Assembly (NCBI GenBank): GCA_028280405.1
Contig: JANQLW010000040.1
Coordinates: 1 to 37,380 of the forward strand
Direction of reading: 5' to 3'
Source of the DNA: Bacteroidales bacterium
GTDB taxonomy: Bacteria; Bacteroidota; Bacteroidia; Bacteroidales; GCA-2711565
DNA length: 37,380 nt
The notes below the pieces were generated by a model. The model ran no database searches, was not told where the DNA came from, and saw only the letters and a program-made list of their open reading frames with translations. Of this stretch, positions 17,693 to 26,267 are shown piece by piece; position 1 is the stretch's first letter, and every line of letters starts with the position of its first letter. Position numbers and translations under genes: made by a program.

Positions 17693-20600
17693 TTAATTTA
17701 AAGTTATTTTTAAACCAAATGTATATGTTTTAGCGGGTGGATAAATACCACGATCTATACCCATTCCAAAGAATGCTCCATCCCAATTGGCATCCCAGTT
17801 TCCTTGAGGATCCATGCCCGGGTATTTAGTAATGGTAAAGAGATTTGTAACCTGAAAATTCACCACAATCTTGCTAATAAGTGTATTTTTTAACAATCTA
17901 CGAGGGATATTATAGTTTAATGTTAAATTATTTAAACGGATATATGATGCGTCATATAAGAAATCCTCATTGAATTGATAATTGTAGTTTTTAGGGAATC
18001 CCGGAAAATCTGCTCTGGGATCTTGCGTATATAAGTAACCGTCCAGAACAATAGCATAAGTATTATAGCCGGCAGAAGAGTTAATCATATCATATAATGC
18101 ATACCAATATCTTTTATTTCCATATGAGTAGGTAAAGTTAGCTACAACATTAAAGCCCTTCCACATACAATTGATATTAAAGCCACCAAAAAAATCAGGA
18201 TTATAATCTGCATTTAAAGGAACCCGGTCATCAGCATCAATTTTATCATCTCCGTTTTGGTCTATAATGTATCTACCTCCCGGAACATCATAGGTATGGA
18301 AATACTTATTTGGATATCCTGATGAACTTCTACCTCGAAGTGCTATAATTTCTTCCATAGTGGCAAAATACCTGCCTGCTGTTTGGAATCCATACCAGTC
18401 ACCTAATGGTTGCCCTGGTTTAAGCTTAATTGACTGACTAGTTGTTCCCCAACCTGCAGGAAGATTTAATTCCTGTATAACGCCATCAATTTTGTCAACC
18501 TTCCCAACATTTCTGGCAATATTGAATCCCAGTTTAAACAATAAATCCTTTTTCCTTATAACATCCCATGTAATGTCAAACTCCAATCCTTTATTTGTAA
18601 TACCTGCAATATTATAATTAGAATAAGAATAAGCCGTTGATGGTGCTAAAGCTTTCCTATAGATCATATTGCTAATACTTTTCTTATAGTAGCCAAGAGT
18701 ACCTCTTATACGATCTTTAAGCAAGCCAAAATCAAGCCCAATATCCAGCTGAGAGGTTTCTTCCCATTGCAAAAATGGATTTCCGATTTGAGATCCTGGA
18801 ATAATAGCCGGCAGATCAAAAGATGTTGTAGCATCCATTAGTTTTCTCCACTCATATGCAGAAAGGTTTTGCGAACCGGATTTACCTAATGATACTCTTA
18901 ACTTCATATATGAAATTTTATCCTTTATTGGTTTCATAAAATCTTCTTCACTAATTAACCAGCCTACAGCTCCTGAAGGGAAATATCCCCAACGATTTTC
19001 AGGGCCAAACTTAGAAGAACCATCAGCTCTAATTGTGAAAGTTGCTAAATATTTATCAGAAAATTTATAATTCAATCTGCCAAACCAGGATACTAATGAA
19101 GTTGCATTATAATATTCGGAATTTTTTGCTAAAATAGAAGCATATGACAAATTTGTCATGGTTTCATAATCAGGAAATTTTTCACCATTGGCAGTAACAC
19201 TTTCACTGCTACTCTTTTCAATAGAAAAACCTGATAGAAAGTCAAATGTATGATCTTTAATTTCTTTATTGTAGGTTAATAAATTCTCCCACATAAATGT
19301 ATAATTATCATTAACACTAATTGACTTACGCCCTTCATGAGAAGTTCTCAGAGAACCCGGCCTTTGAAGTATTTCTGTTCTGGAATTAGAAAATCTTACA
19401 CTTCCGGAAGTTTTAAATTTTAATCCTGGAATTATTTCATATAATAAATAGGTTGATAAATTTCCACTTTTTGATAATCCTTCATCTTTATTCAAAATAC
19501 CAACCAATGGATTTTGCCTGAAATAACTACCGGCGTCAAACAAAGTACCATCCGGATTATATGGAGGTAAATCAGGTCTAAATTCAGCAGCAGCATTTAA
19601 CAAACTATTTTTACTATTGGTCATTCTGCCATTTAAGCTTAAATTTATATTATACTCCAGCTTTTTACTAATATTTGCTGTATACCTGATTCTTGCACCA
19701 AACGTTTTTGCATCACTATTTTTCACAACCCCTTTATTAAGTCCAAAATTCAAAGCAACATAATACCTAGAATTATTACCTCCACCTTTAATGGACAGGT
19801 TATATTTTTCATCATGAGCAGGTTGTGTAATTTCTGAGTACCAATCTGTATTTGCAGTACCAAATGCATCAGGTAATACCGTTAACATATCCTCATTAAA
19901 TTGTGAGGTACGTAAATCCAAAAATGCATTGTAATCAATAAAATCCTTGGTACCCCATGCCCAATGAGAATTAACAATTGTTTGTTTTAGGCTTCTAGTT
20001 ACAAAATCAATATACTGTTCACCGGTAAGCAATTTGTATTTGTCATTTTTAATTTGCTTAAAGGAATATTTCGCTGAAACCTCAATTTGTGGTTTAGCAT
20101 TTTTCTTGCCTTGTCTGGTTGTAACCAATACTACACCATTAGCAGCTCTGGAACCATAAATTGCAGCAGATGATGCATCTTTTAAAATATTAATGCTTTC
20201 AATATCATCCAAATTAAGGTTATAAAGTGTATTGCTAATATCACCTGATGTTCCTGCACTATATTCAGGGACTCCATCAATGACCCACAAAGGTTGACTG
20301 TCACCCGATAAAGAAGATGTTCCTCTGATAATTACACTAATCGGTGAATCCGGAGCAGAAGATTGTACCATCACATTTACACCTACTGCACGTCCTTGTA
20401 AAACACTTTGTACACTTGTTTGCAGTGGAGCTTCTGAAATTTCTTTCGCACTAATAAAAGAAACAGAACCTGTAGCATCCTTAATTTTTGTAGAACCATA
20501 TCCAATGACAACTACTTCATCCAGGCTACTGGCCTCAGATTTTAAAACTACATTTATTAATTGTTTTGTACCAACAGTAATTTCCTGAGTTTCATACCCT

Positions 20601-21154
20601 ATGTATGAAAACTTAATAATAGATTTACTATTTTTAACTTTTAGCGTATACTTTCCGTTTATATCTGTAGTCACTCCATTAACTGTACCCACTTCCAGTA
20701 CTGTGGCTCCTGGCAAAGGGGTACCTTCAGAGTCAGTAACTTTTCCTTGGATCTCAATTTCCTCAATGTCCTCTTCAAAGTTGACTACATCATGTTTTTC
20801 TGCTTTCATAATCACAACTGTATTATGACTTACATCAAATTCAAGATCTTGCCCTTCCAAACATTCTTTAAGTACTGTATTAATATTTGCCTTTTTCACA
20901 TCTACGTTCAGATGCTGAACATCTTTAATATCATCAGTACTATATAAAAAGGTAAAACCGGTTTGTTCTTTCAATTCCCAGATCACACTTTCCAGGCTGG
21001 CATTTTTCAAAGACAAACTGATATTGTTTTGCAATTCCAAGGGCATGGCCTGTAAAAAGCTAAAGAAAACAAGTGAAAAAAATGTACTCATAATCCATTT
21101 TGGTTTTAACAGAAGAACCCTAATGCGGGGTTCCTGCTTTAATTTTTTTTTCAT
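17693..21154 (-). CDS. SusC/RagA-like TonB-dependent transporter with STN domain, operon 2
   Basis: A 1,153-residue outer-membrane channel. Order: signal anchor, STN domain (about 45-120; FTFLYSTDDI), carboxypeptidase-regulatory-like domain (IQGKVTDSEGTPLPGATVLE), VVVIGYGSTKIKDATGSVS as TonB-box/plug start, plug with SINILKDASSAAIYGSRAANG, then the barrel ending in YTFGLKITLN. The N-terminus is close to that of the operon 3 SusC (LLKPKWIM ... LE.VIWELK), but the plug and barrel differ clearly, so the two operons probably share origin of their signalling parts and differ in substrate. Confidence 0.93.
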   Translation of the reverse strand: MKKKLKQEPRIRVLLLKPKWIMSTFFSLVFFSFLQAMPLELQNNISLSLKNASLESVIWELKEQTGFTFLYSTDDIKDVQHLNVDVKKANINTVLKECLEGQDLEFDVSHNTVVIMKAEKHDVVNFEEDIEEIEIQGKVTDSEGTPLPGATVLEVGTVNGVTTDINGKYTLKVKNSKSIIKFSYIGYETQEITVGTKQLINVVLKSEASSLDEVVVIGYGSTKIKDATGSVSFISAKEISEAPLQTSVQSVLQGRAVGVNVMVQSSAPDSPISVIIRGTSSLSGDSQPLWVIDGVPEYSAGTSGDISNTLYNLNLDDIESINILKDASSAAIYGSRAANGVVLVTTRQGKKNAKPQIEVSAKYSFKQIKNDKYKLLTGEQYIDFVTRSLKQTIVNSHWAWGTKDFIDYNAFLDLRTSQFNEDMLTVLPDAFGTANTDWYSEITQPAHDEKYNLSIKGGGNNSRYYVALNFGLNKGVVKNSDAKTFGARIRYTANISKKLEYNINLSLNGRMTNSKNSLLNAAAEFRPDLPPYNPDGTLFDAGSYFRQNPLVGILNKDEGLSKSGNLSTYLLYEIIPGLKFKTSGSVRFSNSRTEILQRPGSLRTSHEGRKSISVNDNYTFMWENLLTYNKEIKDHTFDFLSGFSIEKSSSESVTANGEKFPDYETMTNLSYASILAKNSEYYNATSLVSWFGRLNYKFSDKYLATFTIRADGSSKFGPENRWGYFPSGAVGWLISEEDFMKPIKDKISYMKLRVSLGKSGSQNLSAYEWRKLMDATTSFDLPAIIPGSQIGNPFLQWEETSQLDIGLDFGLLKDRIRGTLGYYKKSISNMIYRKALAPSTAYSYSNYNIAGITNKGLEFDITWDVIRKKDLLFKLGFNIARNVGKVDKIDGVIQELNLPAGWGTTSQSIKLKPGQPLGDWYGFQTAGRYFATMEEIIALRGRSSSGYPNKYFHTYDVPGGRYIIDQNGDDKIDADDRVPLNADYNPDFFGGFNINCMWKGFNVVANFTYSYGNKRYWYALYDMINSSAGYNTYAIVLDGYLYTQDPRADFPGFPKNYNYQFNEDFLYDASYIRLNNLTLNYNIPRRLLKNTLISKIVVNFQVTNLFTITKYPGMDPQGNWDANWDGAFFGMGIDRGIYPPAKTYTFGLKITLN

Positions 21155-21177
21155 AATTTTGATTTTAGTTAAACATT

Positions 21178-21237
21178 AAGTGTTTCTATTCTGTAGATGC
21201 ACTTATTTGAAGCAGGGGATGTAGCCGCATTCTCTGC
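21178..21237 (-). promoter_or_regulatory. Structured leader between anti-sigma and susC genes, operon 2
   Basis: Hairpin one pairs GCAGAGAATG with CATCCCCTGC (21212-21237, 8 of 10 pairs); hairpin two pairs AAGTG with CACTT (21178-21204). Both match the operon 3 leader in place and sequence (AGAGAATGCGG, GAATAGAAAC conserved), and the second stem keeps pairing though its bases differ. Confidence 0.5.
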
Positions 21238-21248
21238 TTTTTTTGCAT

Positions 21249-22451
21249 CTAATCATTTTTCGTAAACAGTATATAGTTTTTATCTGTTTCTATTTTTACT
21301 TTTTTCGTCATACTGATCAAATCCAATAGAGAATTGATATCCGAATACTTATTCAGGTTCCCTCCAAAACGAATGGATTTCAAGGATTCAAACTCATAGA
21401 ATACTTCAATATTATACCATCTGCTTAAAGTCTTCATGATTACATCCAGGCGTTCATTTTTAAATTCGAACATTCCTCTTCTCCAGGAAGAATAGATTCC
21501 TGCATCCACTTCTGATATTTCCATTGCTCCAGGCTTGTTATTGTTAATTCTCGCCTGTTGATCAGGAGTTAAGATCTTGACTTCGTTATTATGCTTTAAG
21601 TTGATCACCTCTAGTAATCCGGTTTCCAAAGTAATAATTAATTCATTGGAACTACTATAAGCAGATACATTAAAGGATGTACCTAATACTTTTAATCGGG
21701 CATTTTTTGTTTTCACGATAAAAGGCATGGTTTTATTCTCCACGACTTCAATAAAAGCTTCACCTTCCAGAATTTCCACTTCACGATAATCTCCTGAGAA
21801 TTTTACCGGATATTTAACTTTAGACATAGAATTCACATACAATTTACTACTGTCTGAAAGTACTACCGAGTAATCTCCCCCCCCTCTGGGTGTAACTATG
21901 GTATTATACAGATTTTTGATTTTGGTAAATCTGATAGAACTATCTAAATAATTGATCGTATTATGAGCAGTTTTAATTTTTAATTCTCCTTTCTCCAGAA
22001 GAATTTTTTGAGCAGTTTGTTGTAAATTATGACTCTGCCCATCATCCAAAATTAATTGAGCCTGGGGTTTGCCTGTAACGATCTCAGCCGTACCCATTCC
22101 TTTGATGGACATTTTTTCTTTATAAAAAACAGTATAATAAAGAGTAGCTGTTAGGCCAATTAAAATAAGTAAAGTAGCTGCAAATTTCATAAAGCCTTTA
22201 AATCTATCAATTCTAAATTTGTTGGAATTAATTGAATGGGATACTTTATTCCAGGCTTGATCAGCATCAACCAGACTTATCGCTTTCTTATACGCATCAC
22301 GGTTTTGCTCATTAAGAATCTTAATAAATAAATGGGGGTTCTCATTCTTCCAAACTTCCAAATCTTTAAATTCTTCTTCAGATAAAGAATCCTGACTGAA
22401 GTACCGAGCTAAAAGCCGTGAAAAATAAAAATATGTACTGGTGCTTTCCAT
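21249..22451 (-). CDS. FecR-like anti-sigma factor, operon 2
   Basis: A 400-residue paralogue of the operon 3 anti-sigma factor. N-terminal anti-sigma helices (LLARYFSQDSLSEEEFKDLE), one membrane segment (about 85-108, FAATLLILIGLTATLYYTVF), periplasmic FecR domain (TPRGGGDYSVVLSDSSKLYV, VEILEGEAFIEVV) and the C-terminal segment ERLDVIMKTLSRWYNIEVF. The C-terminal part is the surface expected to meet the STN domain of SusC. Confidence 0.9.
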   Translation of the reverse strand: MESTSTYFYFSRLLARYFSQDSLSEEEFKDLEVWKNENPHLFIKILNEQNRDAYKKAISLVDADQAWNKVSHSINSNKFRIDRFKGFMKFAATLLILIGLTATLYYTVFYKEKMSIKGMGTAEIVTGKPQAQLILDDGQSHNLQQTAQKILLEKGELKIKTAHNTINYLDSSIRFTKIKNLYNTIVTPRGGGDYSVVLSDSSKLYVNSMSKVKYPVKFSGDYREVEILEGEAFIEVVENKTMPFIVKTKNARLKVLGTSFNVSAYSSSNELIITLETGLLEVINLKHNNEVKILTPDQQARINNNKPGAMEISEVDAGIYSSWRRGMFEFKNERLDVIMKTLSRWYNIEVFYEFESLKSIRFGGNLNKYSDINSLLDLISMTKKVKIETDKNYILFTKND

Positions 22452-22481
22452 GGATGTTTTTCTTTATATAACAACAAGAGA

Positions 22482-22494
22482 GGAAAACAGGGTG
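22482..22494 (-). promoter_or_regulatory. Candidate ECF-sigma promoter upstream of the anti-sigma gene, operon 2
   Basis: The minus strand reads CACCCTGTTTTCC, then TTGTTGTTATATAAAG before the fecR start. CACCCTGT is identical to the operon 3 element and lies at a similar distance from the ATG. Confidence 0.4.
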
Positions 22495-22521
22495 AATTTT
22501 TCAATAAATGATATAATAATT

Positions 22522-23082
22522 TTAGGAATTTAGAATACTCAGGAATAGTAAAATTGCCAGTTTATGTTCTTTAAGCAACTCTCTGAGTTTCCTATAAGTT
22601 CTGTTTTTCAATGTCTTAACTGTATTTAGCGAAATATCCAGTTCTTCAGCTATTTCAGGATTAGTCATATCATTTAAACTTAACTCAATAATTTTTTTGC
22701 TTCTTTTAGGCAGCGTATCTATAGCCTGATATAACATTCTATAAGTTTCTTGTTCAATGATAGTATCTCTAAAAAAATTGTCATCTTTACCTGGTTGCAA
22801 TTTTTTATATTTCTCTTCTACCTTTGCATGCTTAACATAATTCAGGCAGGAATTTTTCGTAAGCGTATAAATAAAAGCTTTTAAATTATCAATACTTTTA
22901 AAACTATTATCAGATTCATAAGCCTTAATAAAAGCATCCTGACAGATGTCTTCGGCTATTTCCTTCTCTACTACATATTTTTGAGCAAACACAACAATAG
23001 TAGGGTAAAAACGTTCAAAGAACTCTTTAAATGTTAATTTTTCCCCTTTTAAAAGCTCAAATATTTTAAAAGAATTGTGCAT
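22522..23082 (-). CDS. ECF sigma factor (FecI/RpoE-like), operon 2
   Basis: A 186-residue sigma factor, the same length as the operon 3 one. Region 2 is FERFYPTIVVFAQKYV ... AEDICQDAFIKAY; region 4 is LPKRSKKIIELSLNDMTNPE followed by EELDISLNTVKTLK. Both end in LLKEHKLAIL.F...LNS, showing they are recent paralogues. Confidence 0.92.
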   Translation of the reverse strand: MHNSFKIFELLKGEKLTFKEFFERFYPTIVVFAQKYVVEKEIAEDICQDAFIKAYESDNSFKSIDNLKAFIYTLTKNSCLNYVKHAKVEEKYKKLQPGKDDNFFRDTIIEQETYRMLYQAIDTLPKRSKKIIELSLNDMTNPEIAEELDISLNTVKTLKNRTYRKLRELLKEHKLAILLFLSILNS

Positions 23083-23098
23083 AAGAAAATTTCTTCTA

Positions 23099-23112
23099 CA
23101 AGTTTACAAAAA
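23099..23112 (-). promoter_or_regulatory. Candidate promoter of the operon 2 sigma gene
   Basis: The minus strand reads ATTTTTGTAAACTTG just upstream of the ATG, shared with the operon 3 sigma gene, where it holds a clear TAnnTTTG. Here the first bases differ, so the -7 match is weaker. Confidence 0.35.
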
Positions 23113-23181
23113 TTTAAATAAAGCAGCTCTTTAGGTTTACTTAAATTAACATTAGCTATTTAAATACCAAACAATAAAAAA

Positions 23182-23209
23182 CCCGGATATTTCATAATAA
23201 ACATCCGGG
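23182..23209 (-). terminator. Rho-independent terminator of operon 1
   Basis: CCCGGAT / ATCCGGG form a 7-bp GC-rich stem with a 14-nt loop; on the minus strand GGGTTTTTTATTG follows. It is 230 nt past the last operon 1 stop. The stretch between (23210-23440) holds a repeated 3' element and a 14-bp hairpin, and no gene. Confidence 0.75.
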
Positions 23210-23227
23210 GAAATTTTAATATAGCCT

Positions 23228-23277
23228 AAAATTTATTTATCTAATATAAAACTATACAATGAAATCTGTATTCAATT
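23228..23277 (-). repeat. Repeated 3' untranslated element, copy 1
   Basis: About 50 bases matching positions 32223-32273 at roughly 42 of 50 places, with an identical core CTATACAATGAAAT (plus-strand reading). Both copies lie between the end of a gene and its terminator, in the same orientation. No ORF. Could be a duplicated gene end or part of a 3'-UTR-derived small RNA. Confidence 0.5.
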
Positions 23278-23347
23278 TATTCAACATTCGTCAGGATATA
23301 AAGCTGTTTTGCATAATGAATAATGAAGTATTCTAATTTACAGCCCT

Positions 23348-23386
23348 AGGGAAGCAATCCTATTATGAAGAAAGGATTGCTTCCCT
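23348..23386. repeat. Perfect 14-bp inverted repeat after operon 1
   Basis: AGGGAAGCAATCCT and AGGATTGCTTCCCT pair perfectly around an 11-nt loop, 55 nt past the pappalysin-like gene. No T-run follows on either strand, so it looks like an mRNA 3'-end stabilising stem or a regulator site rather than a simple terminator. Confidence 0.5.
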
Positions 23387-23440
23387 AATTCTTCGGTGTT
23401 CAGTATTCAAAAAAAGATTACCTTTATTTCAAATAGTTCT

Positions 23441-24682
23441 TTATTCTACTCCGGTAAAAGCAAAATCGGATTTCCAGGCCCAATGTGTAGGGCAGTTTTC
23501 CAGTACCCAGTGCATACGTTCCACCTGCTCGCCCGTAAATACTGACCTTGAACCGCGATGTCCCATAACATTTGTAGGGAAAAAGAGGAAACCTAAGGTA
23601 TTTCTAACCCATCCTTCAATGGTCGAATAATCAGTACGACTTTGCTCATAAGTATCGTCACAATAATCCATACCTCTTGAACTGAATAATCCCAGGTATT
23701 TAGGAAATGAAGTCTTCCAATTGAAACGAGTAAAGTACCAATAACCCCAATTATAGGCACCGATAATAATCCCTGAATTTTCAGGTACGGACAAATCCAG
23801 GGGATCCTCTGCTGTAACCAGAGTTTCAATACTCAATCCGGCCAGTGTATCCATACCATTGAGTAAAGTGTGTGGCATTTTGTTGGATGGAGGATATGTG
23901 CAAATGTATATATTCATATACTTTTTAGGATCCCAGGTATGTTCTACCAAAAAAGGCTTCATGGCTCCACCTGCCAAAGGGGTGGACTGGCGGTTGATGC
24001 CTTCTTCTTCCAGCTTCGTTCCGTCCGGCGCATACATAGCCATTTTGAATTCAATATTCGGATTGGCTGAATTGGAAATATTAGGCCCTCGCTGACTAAA
24101 TACGATATTTGCTTCATCTAATTGCTGTTTCAATAATGCAGAGGTGTAACGTATACCTCCATTGATCCCGGGCTCTATTCCCTCCGATTGGAGCACATGA
24201 AAAATGACCGGGATCACCTTTTTCTCTTTTTCCGGGAAAGGCTCCCTAACATCAATCTGGAATAGTTCACTCTGTTTGTCTCCAATTTTTGCATAGACTT
24301 TAAAGTCTTCCACAGTCGTGGTTGAGATTCTTGCATTCTCGGGAAGCCTGGTACCATCCTCCTTATAGAATTCTACTTCATTGGTAAGCCTTGATAGTTG
24401 TACTTTATAAACATCGGTATGCAATGAATCCTTCGACCCCAGGCTACCATCGGGTAAGGTTATTTTTTCCTTACGCCAGACCTGGTTGACATTATAGGCG
24501 AGTATTTGGATATTTAGCTCACTCACACCATCTGCATAAAGAATATGGCTGTTCGGCACAAGATCCATGGAATCTACCTGGGCCGGGTTAGCTTCAAAAT
24601 CAAAAATTTCATATTTATCAGGGGTGCAAGAAAATAAAAAAGCACCCATCATAAAAATTACGATATAAATTATTTTTTTCAT
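23441..24682 (-). CDS. Pappalysin-like lipoprotein lacking the HExxH zinc motif
   Basis: About 414 residues. The start is the ATG before KKIIYIVIFMMG; lipid Cys is in AFLFSCTPDKYE. The N-terminal half is a beta domain; the C-terminal half follows the pappalysin-type zinc protease pattern: IPVIFHVLQSEG, a helix LLKQQLDEANIVFSQRGP, FKMAMYAPDG, later MDYCDDTYEQS, and VMGHRGSRSVFTGEQVERMH, where Met of the Met-turn remains. The zinc helix, normally HExxHxxGLxH, reads TSFPKYLGLFS: YLGLF is kept but every His and the Glu are replaced. I see no frameshift. It is probably an inactive relative used for binding. It follows SusD and closes operon 1, the usual place of the active 'substrate import-associated' metallohydrolase lipoproteins. 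Confidence 0.75.
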   Translation of the reverse strand: MKKIIYIVIFMMGAFLFSCTPDKYEIFDFEANPAQVDSMDLVPNSHILYADGVSELNIQILAYNVNQVWRKEKITLPDGSLGSKDSLHTDVYKVQLSRLTNEVEFYKEDGTRLPENARISTTTVEDFKVYAKIGDKQSELFQIDVREPFPEKEKKVIPVIFHVLQSEGIEPGINGGIRYTSALLKQQLDEANIVFSQRGPNISNSANPNIEFKMAMYAPDGTKLEEEGINRQSTPLAGGAMKPFLVEHTWDPKKYMNIYICTYPPSNKMPHTLLNGMDTLAGLSIETLVTAEDPLDLSVPENSGIIIGAYNWGYWYFTRFNWKTSFPKYLGLFSSRGMDYCDDTYEQSRTDYSTIEGWVRNTLGFLFFPTNVMGHRGSRSVFTGEQVERMHWVLENCPTHWAWKSDFAFTGVE

Positions 24683-24713
24683 CATTTCTTGTTTTTTAAT
24701 TAATAACACCCGA

Positions 24714-26249
24714 TTAGTTTGACCATCCCGGGTTTTGTTCCAGGCCTGAATTTAGGGATAACTCGCCTTCAACAGGAATGTAAAAAGCAAAGCGGTAATC
24801 ATTGCTTTCCAGGGTAATACTCTGTGCTCCGCTAATGGGATCCACAAACTCATGAGTTATAGACATCTCATTGCGTTTTAAATCCAGCCAGACAATATCA
24901 TATTCACTAAAGAACTCTTTTTTCCGTTCATTCATGATTTCAGTCAGAATATCTGTACTCGCGTAATAAGTGGTATTTCTGGAAGCCTTGAACTCATCCA
25001 GCCATTGTTTGGCTGTAGCCTCATCTCCTTCGCGTGCATAGGTTTCAGCCACGATCAAATGTAGCTCAGCCGTACGAAGCATTTGGTAGGTATTCCTTGC
25101 ATCTCCGGGTTTCCCATTGCCTTCTGTCAGCCATTTATTATTTTCAAAGTTTATGCTATCAAATATAAACATGAACTCTTCCATCCTAATGTCACCTTCA
25201 TCATATAAATCGAGTAATTCAGGATGTAGAGGCCGTCCATAATAAGCAGGATTAAATGATATACCAGTAGCCCTGTATAATGGTATACCCCATATCCGGC
25301 TTGTCCAGGGAAAAATATCTTTGGACTCCCAGAAAAATAAAATGGCTGCAAAGGGACTATCAAATTGGTATTTAGTATCATCCAAAAAGAATACTGTTTT
25401 TAATTCATCCGAACTGGTCGCCAGGTATTTGCCCTCCAGGGCAGCCATTGCATGCATACGTGCATTGGCCCAATCATCTTCGGCTTTCACAGGGCCGGTA
25501 GCTTTATACAGATACAATTGAGCCAGTATACCATTGACAATATTCTTCCGGTAGAAAATATTGTAATTCTCATTAGTGGGTGCTGTATAGGCCAGCACTT
25601 CCTTTAAATCTGTAAAAATCATTTCATATACCTGGGTTTGTGTTTTACGAGTCTCAATGGTATTCGTAAGGTCTTCTACATCAAATTTCAATGGGATCCC
25701 CAATGTTTCATTGGTAAAGGGTGCAAAATACTGTAATAGTTTCATCGCATTCCATGCACGAACGATTTTAGCTTCCCCTACAATTTGCTGCTGCAAATCG
25801 GAAGCCGGCTCATTCAATCGATCCACTTCTGCCAGAATACGGTTCATCAAGCCAATATTTTTATAGGCATTTTCCCAGAAATGACCGTGTGTTTCTATGG
25901 AAGCCCAATTCAGCGCTTTGGCTATAGCCTCTCCATATTGATCTGCCTGGTAACCAAGCATGGATTCGGAATGATCCATACTATTATCATAATACGAAAA
26001 CATTTGGAATACTTCCGCATCCAGGCTAAAATTTATGCCTTTATACCAGTCATGTCCATAACCGTTTATATCATAGTTTATAGTGGCCTGGGGGGCTGCA
26101 ATGCTTAACAAGTAACCTCCCAATATTCCTTTTACATCTTCCATACTGCCAATGGCTTTCACATTCGCCGGTTGAATATCCAAGTACTTATCGCAGGATG
26201 AGCTAAAGATACCGGCACATAGTAGTAATATAATTGTTATTTTTCTCAT
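24714..26249 (-). CDS. SusD/RagB-like outer-membrane lipoprotein, operon 1
   Basis: A 511-residue SusD-like protein 18 nt after the SusC gene. Lipid Cys in GIFSSSCDKYLDIQP. TPR region with QQIVGEAKIVRAWNAMKLLQ and TETYAREGDEATAKQWLDEF; C-terminal block with IMNERKKEFFSEYDIVWLDL and the closing FYIPVEGELSLNSGLEQNPG. Complete. Confidence 0.92.
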   Translation of the reverse strand: MRKITIILLLCAGIFSSSCDKYLDIQPANVKAIGSMEDVKGILGGYLLSIAAPQATINYDINGYGHDWYKGINFSLDAEVFQMFSYYDNSMDHSESMLGYQADQYGEAIAKALNWASIETHGHFWENAYKNIGLMNRILAEVDRLNEPASDLQQQIVGEAKIVRAWNAMKLLQYFAPFTNETLGIPLKFDVEDLTNTIETRKTQTQVYEMIFTDLKEVLAYTAPTNENYNIFYRKNIVNGILAQLYLYKATGPVKAEDDWANARMHAMAALEGKYLATSSDELKTVFFLDDTKYQFDSPFAAILFFWESKDIFPWTSRIWGIPLYRATGISFNPAYYGRPLHPELLDLYDEGDIRMEEFMFIFDSINFENNKWLTEGNGKPGDARNTYQMLRTAELHLIVAETYAREGDEATAKQWLDEFKASRNTTYYASTDILTEIMNERKKEFFSEYDIVWLDLKRNEMSITHEFVDPISGAQSITLESNDYRFAFYIPVEGELSLNSGLEQNPGWSN

Positions 26250-26267
26250 TGTTTTTCTTTTTTTTAA

